From Micropterix aruncella (lineage: Eukaryota; Arthropoda; Insecta; Lepidoptera; Micropterigidae), in assembly GCA_944548615.1 (NCBI GenBank), contig OX155954.1:5638924-5702923 (forward strand): a stretch of DNA of 64,000 nt, read 5' to 3'. The notes beneath the pieces were generated by a model. That model saw nothing but the letters and a program-made list of their open reading frames with translations. It made no database searches and had not been told where the DNA came from. Every line of letters starts with the position of its first letter. Positions within the stretch are counted from its first letter, which is position 1. The translations under genes and the position numbers were made by a program. This document shows positions 59,917-64,000 of the stretch, piece after piece.

Positions 59917-60798
59917 ATGGAGTACTTACATTCACATCTGTCTACTTGTGCTTTTTCTATCGGAGCGTCGGTTTTACTTTCGGTGCTTTACGTGGGTAGC
60001 CTTTATATATGGAATTCTCCGCACGGCAGAGATCACCCGACGACGATTAAAAAGCGTTTCATCGGAGCGTTCATCACGATGTTTGTTTCACCGTTAGTAC
60101 TGACGCTACTCTCATCAGAAGAGTCTCTGAAGAAAGCGACGTTGCCGCAGCAAATGGGACTGCGTCTCACTGGAATTATTCAAGCAATCGTGCTACCGTT
60201 ACTGTTGACGATGATCCTCTTCATGGGATCGATGGGAATGAACCTGTTTTCCGGATTGTGGAAACTCTATACAGAACCGGTGTACTGGAAAAACTCGTTC
60301 CAGGATTTGATATGGATTCGCAATCACGTGATTGCACCGTTCAGCGAGGAATGGACGTTCAGATCGTGCATGATGCCGCTCTTGCTCCAGTGCTTGAATC
60401 CGTCTTTAGCGATTATAATATGCCCGTTGCTGTTCGGAATTGCGCATTTTCACCACGCCGCCGAACGCCTGCGCTCGGGGATGGATTTGAAAATGACGCT
60501 GATCGTCTCCGGCTTTCAGTTCTCGTACGCAACGCTCTTCGGCGCTTATTCGGCGTTCCTTTTCGTGCGCACGGGGCATTTCGTCGCTCCGCTCATAGCG
60601 CACATGTTTTGCAATCACATGGGATTCCCGAATCTCACAGAAATATGCCAGTACAAACTGAAAGAGCGTGTCATCATTTGCGCCCTATTCATCGCCGGAT
60701 TAATCCTATGGTGCGCGTTGCTGATGCCCATGACATCGCCGTGGATCTACTCGAACGATATCTATTGGAGCAACCAATCTCAGAGCGACGATTTATGA
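59917..60798 (+). CDS. RCE1: RCE1, CAAX prenyl protease 2
   Basis: A 293-residue multi-pass membrane protein of the CPBP/Rce1 family, which in the ER membrane cleaves the last three residues from farnesylated or geranylgeranylated CAAX proteins such as Ras. Motifs, in order: S-E144-E145-WTF-R149 (EExxxR), F173-GIA-H177 followed by FHH, FQFSYATLFGAYSAFLFVRT, and H229-MFC-N233 (HxxxN), which supply the catalytic Glu and His. At least six hydrophobic segments are visible (for example near residues 10-30, 45-65 and 85-112). The frame is open from 59896, but the first ATG is at 59917 (CAATTATGG). There are no introns and no damage. Identity is firm from the motif set and the HFHH-FQFSY spacing. 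A processed retrocopy is possible, but no poly(A) tract or target duplication is seen. Confidence 0.95.
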   Translation: MEYLHSHLSTCAFSIGASVLLSVLYVGSLYIWNSPHGRDHPTTIKKRFIGAFITMFVSPLVLTLLSSEESLKKATLPQQMGLRLTGIIQAIVLPLLLTMILFMGSMGMNLFSGLWKLYTEPVYWKNSFQDLIWIRNHVIAPFSEEWTFRSCMMPLLLQCLNPSLAIIICPLLFGIAHFHHAAERLRSGMDLKMTLIVSGFQFSYATLFGAYSAFLFVRTGHFVAPLIAHMFCNHMGFPNLTEICQYKLKERVIICALFIAGLILWCALLMPMTSPWIYSNDIYWSNQSQSDDL

Positions 60799-60989
60799 CA
60801 CATAGTATACTTTATGTTGTCCGCTGGTGCGCTTAGCATTCTCAGCTTAATCGGGCTACCGGATCAATTACAAATTTAATAGAAACCAAATGTACAGCAG
60901 TTAAATCAATTTTTAAATGTATTCACATACCTAAGCACAACAAAATAGCTAAACCGTCCATAGCCTACATCATTCTTGCCTTATTGATA

Positions 60990-60995
60990 AATAAA
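60990..60995 (+). terminator. Probable RCE1 polyadenylation signal
   Basis: AATAAA about 190 bp after the RCE1 stop, the first canonical hexamer downstream. Confidence 0.45.
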
Positions 60996-61079
60996 TATCG
61001 TCATCCTTAAATAATAATAAATTGGTAGGTGTTTTAAACAATTACTAGTAGGGATTCAACAGTCATTGATTATATAGAA

Positions 61080-61178
61080 TATTAGGTTGCTCAATGCCGT
61101 ACTACGTTTTGGCAGCTAGGATTTTACTATGAAACGCAATGTAGATTGCACTCGTAGTCCAAACATTAATTACTTTTT
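61080..61178 (+). repeat. Interspersed repeat family R, copy 3, left part
   Basis: Starts ATTAGGTTGCTCAATGCCG and runs to AACATTAATTACTTTTTTT, parallel to 56785-56890. It is then interrupted by the RLE retrotransposon. About 40 bp of family R sequence between here and the resumption at 63605 is missing. Confidence 0.6.
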
Positions 61179-61179
61179 T

Positions 61180-63604
61180 TGGCCGAGCGATTACGAATTT
61201 TGGCCGAGCGACAGTCATCTTAATTCCGAAGGTCCCAGTTTGCACCGGACCAAAGGACGCTCGGCCCATTGCTCTCACAGACACTGTGGCCAAAATCTTT
61301 TTTAGCATAGTCCACACGAGGATGAGCGAATTCATGCACCGGAATGAGTACCTTGGAGTATCAGTTCAAAAAGGCTTCATGCGCGGCGTCTCGGGCTGCC
61401 TCGAGCACAACTCTCTCCTGGCTGCTGCCATCAAGGATGCGAGACAGTACGAACGCCAAATCAATGTATGCTGGCTCGACCTAGAGAATGCCTTTGGGTC
61501 AGTCCGACACAGTCTCCTCCACTTTGCACTCCGCTGGTACAACTTCCCACCAGTCGTGCGTGACATTGTAGCCTCCTACTACAACTGTCTGACTTTCCAT
61601 GTTAAAACGCAAGAATGGACTACCCGCTCTATACCATATTCAATTGGACTATTTCAGGGCTGTTGCCTCTCCCCGACGATTTTTAACATAGTTTTTAATA
61701 TACTTCTGGAAAGCCTGAGCCAGTTTGACAGGAAGTGGGGCTACCGTTTTAAAACAGACGGCCAATACACCTCGTCGTGCCTCGCTTTTGCCGACGACCT
61801 AACTTTCATTACCAGAAGCCCCAAGCAGCTTTCCCTGCTATTACAGAAAGTGGAGCTTTTCTGCGACTGGTCAGGCTGTATAAAAGTGAAGCCCTCCAAA
61901 TGTTTTTGCCTTGGACTCGCCCGCATGGGCACAAAATTTACATCCTATGACCCCAAATTGGTCTATAAGGGCTCTAATATCTCCCTTATAGAGCCAAACA
62001 ATCATTTCAAATTCCTCGGCAGAAAAATCACCCATCAGGGAAAAGACGTCTCGGGCGATCATGTTATAGAGCATTTCAAAAGTTGCCTGGCGAAAATAGA
62101 TGCCTTGCTAATTTCTGGCCCTCGTAAGGCCTGGATCTATGACAATTATCTAACGTCACATTTGTCATGGCCCTTTCTTATTTACGATTTTACCAAAACC
62201 CAACTGTCCCGTCTAGATGCACTGGTGACAGCTAGTTTAAAATCCTGGCTGTCCTTAGCCAAACCAGCTGACCCCTCGACTCTCTTCAGGTCCAAACAAA
62301 ATTTTGGGCTAGCGCTTAAACTGCCCTCTCTGCTCTACGCCAACTCCAGAATAACCAAAAATTCGATTCTGTGCAATTCCAAAGATCGGGCAATATCGAA
62401 GCACGTAATAAGTGGCTGTAGTGATTCAAATGAACTACAAGCCCGCGTAGACTTCCACAAAAGGTTCCTTACTGGAATCAGCCAGAATGGCACTGGTCTG
62501 GGGTATGGCAGTACAACCACGAGCGACGTGGACTTGAAGAAGTCTCTTTTGCGGGGAGATTACGACAGCAAGAGTATGGCTCATGCTATTGGCCTTCAAT
62601 GCCAGAATGATTGGACAACAATTGGTGACTTTTGCATTCCGCCTCCAATGCACTGGAAGGTAATGCTCTATGACTGGACGCCAGAGATGCTGAAATTTTA
62701 TTTGAATGCCTTTCAGCATACACTTCCAGACCCCAGTAACCTCGCTCGTTGGAGCTTTGCCGAGGATAGTTCTTGTCCCCTCTGTAGCAATACCCCTTGC
62801 ACAGCTAGGCACATTCTAGCTGGCTGCAAGGTGGCCTTAGATCAAGGACGGTACACTTACCGCCATGACAAAGTTCTCGCTGTTATTCGCGAGGTAATTA
62901 GTCTCTCAGTGGCTCGTGCCAACAAGGGTTTGACAGTATCCTCCAAACCCCCAATACAGTTTGTGCGGGATGGCTCTAAAGGCAAAAAACATTTAACTAC
63001 AAAACCTTTCTCAATAATCGAGAAAGCTACAGATTGGATTCTGGAGGTTGATTCGGTCTCTAAGCAGTATAAATTCCCTGAAAGTCTCGGATGCACAGCC
63101 CTCCGTCCAGATATAACTCTTTACTCTCTATCTCGGAAGGTGGCTCTTATTGTAGAATTAACTGTTCCATGGGAATCAAATATCCCAAAAGACCACGAGT
63201 ACAAATTAAATAAATACCATGATCTTGCAAATGCCGTAACCCGGAACGGCTTCACTGTTCACCTTCACGCGGTGGAAGTTGGCGCTCGTGGCCTGCCAGC
63301 TAAATCTCTATTTCACCTCTTTAAAGATCTTGGCCTTTCCAGAAAAATAATCAACTCTTTCTTAGAAAAATTATCTAAAACTGCGATTTGCGCATCTCAA
63401 ATTCTATGGCTTCGAAGGGGGAGTGAATGGGTGGCAAGGTGAACGCTCACATGTGGCAAGACAGCTGTCCTAAACCTACCACAGCCGGTTCGTAAGTCCG
63501 GAATCCACTGCTCACCCCCCAGAAGTGTAAAAAAAAATAGTATTATGATGGGCCCGACTCCGGTCGGTGAATTCCATGGCAGCTCCGTTTGTATTTATTT
63601 ATTG
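61180..63604 (+). mobile_element. RLE-class non-LTR retrotransposon, 5'-truncated copy 2
   Basis: 2.4-kb insertion beginning within the coding region just ahead of the RT core and ending GCTCCGTTTGTATTTATTTATT. The 5' junction contains a short direct repeat, TTTTGGCCGAGCGA, at 61177-61190 and 61198-61211. Its single protein has RT, a CCHC knuckle and a C-terminal PD-(D/E)xK-like endonuclease, the layout of R2/R4/NeSL/Hero-type elements rather than APE-type. The N-terminal DNA-binding part is absent. 42990-43830 is a shorter, nearly identical copy. Confidence 0.85.
61202..63442 (+). pseudogene. RT plus restriction-like endonuclease ORF (5'-truncated)
   Basis: Open for 746 codons; no suitable ATG at the start, because the N terminus was lost on insertion. 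Motifs: ATVILIPKV, then KDARPIALTDT (RT motif 0/1 region), GFMRGVSGCLEHN, CWLDLENAFGSV (first catalytic Asp), GLFQGCCLSPTIFN, FADD (61787-61798), FKFLGRKITH. Then come the knuckle C-x2-C-x8-H-x4-C from 62774, RPDITLY and VELTVPWE with KLNKYHDL (endonuclease PD...E...K). It ends WLRRGSEWVAR. All catalytic residues that remain are intact, but the truncated 5' end should make it non-autonomous. Clade within the RLE group is uncertain. Confidence 0.85.
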
Positions 63605-64000
63605 TAGGCTTTCTAAACATGCCTATATGGTATATTATCTCAAAATAAAACAATAAGATAAAATTAACAAAATTTTAAATCGTAGCTCTTACTATTTCAA
63701 TTTTATTTAGATAATGATGTAAATTTTAATTTGTTATACAAGTTTCACTTTATAATAATTAGACGATTTAATGTTCAGATAGTCTAATAGATGGCATTCT
63801 AATCTCTTCGTATTATTTCTGTGATATAATGAGCCTAACTACATAAAAATGCGACCGATGGCAATAATAATTTAATGTTATTATTGTTATGATTGGTTTA
63901 TAGGCCTTTATATGTAATCAATCAGTCCTTTATTAAAAAATCATTTATTATCAATGTTATTGTAAATGGCCAAATAAATTACTATTAGTTTCGCCGGAAA
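63605..64000 (+). repeat. Interspersed repeat family R, copy 3, right part
   Basis: Resumes TCTAAACATGCCTATATGG after the retrotransposon tail and follows the order of copies 1 and 2 (TTAATGTTCAGATAG, GATGGCATTCTAATCTCT, ATTTCTGTGATATAATGAGC, CAAATAAATTACTATTAG). It runs off the end of the window. Confidence 0.6.

Noticed and set aside
60258..60836. 192-residue frame overlapping RCE1
   Set aside because: Out-of-frame shadow; the RCE1 frame has all catalytic motifs.

Overview
The window looks like AT-rich nuclear DNA from an insect, most probably a lepidopteran. The evidence is short introns (61-73 bp where no repeat has inserted), many 3'-terminal pieces of non-LTR retrotransposons, RTE-derived SINE-like repeats ending in ACATACATACAAAC-type tails, TTAA-flanked MITEs and a short TTAGG run. 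Real host genes occupy little of it and the rest is layered mobile DNA. All family names rest on motifs read by eye; no database search was possible.

Left part (1-30.8 kb). No complete host gene was recognised. The stretch holds decayed RT fragments of Jockey/CR1/RTE-type retrotransposons (about 2.6, 6.1-6.6, 15.1-15.4, 18.6-19.3, 20.3-20.6 and 21.9-22.2 kb). It also has a near-palindromic piggyBac-type MITE (10039-10283), an inverted-repeat family (17880-18600, 25740-26011), a mid-repetitive family whose copy at 17.2 kb has 16-bp target duplications, and a 26-bp perfect hairpin beside a GC-rich island (7.2-7.8 kb).

Centre (30.8-43.9 kb). A nearly intact LOA-like non-LTR retrotransposon (30924-35926; ORF1, then ORF2 with endonuclease, RT and RNase H) sits inside a long (TA)n tract. 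ORF2 has one in-frame stop. A relic flanked by two long (TA)n tracts follows. It contains two oppositely oriented 15-bp minisatellites that translate as pentapeptide repeats, with a (TTAGG)4 run between them. A 3' fragment of a second retrotransposon, of the restriction-like-endonuclease class, lies at 42990-43830; a much longer and almost identical copy lies at 61180-63604.

Right part (53.8-64 kb). Two host genes lie on the + strand. BBS1 (BBSome subunit, 54003-58842) can be resolved into eight exons in continuous phase, with an X-box-like RFX site about 90 bp upstream. Its reading frame breaks at the start of the ninth exon, so the C-terminal third is missing from the window. RCE1 (CAAX prenyl protease 2, 59917-60798) follows as a single-exon ORF with all catalytic motifs. 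The large BBS1 introns and the RCE1 downstream flank carry nested repeats: one ~1-kb family hosts both a copy of the mid-repetitive family and the long RLE retrotransposon.
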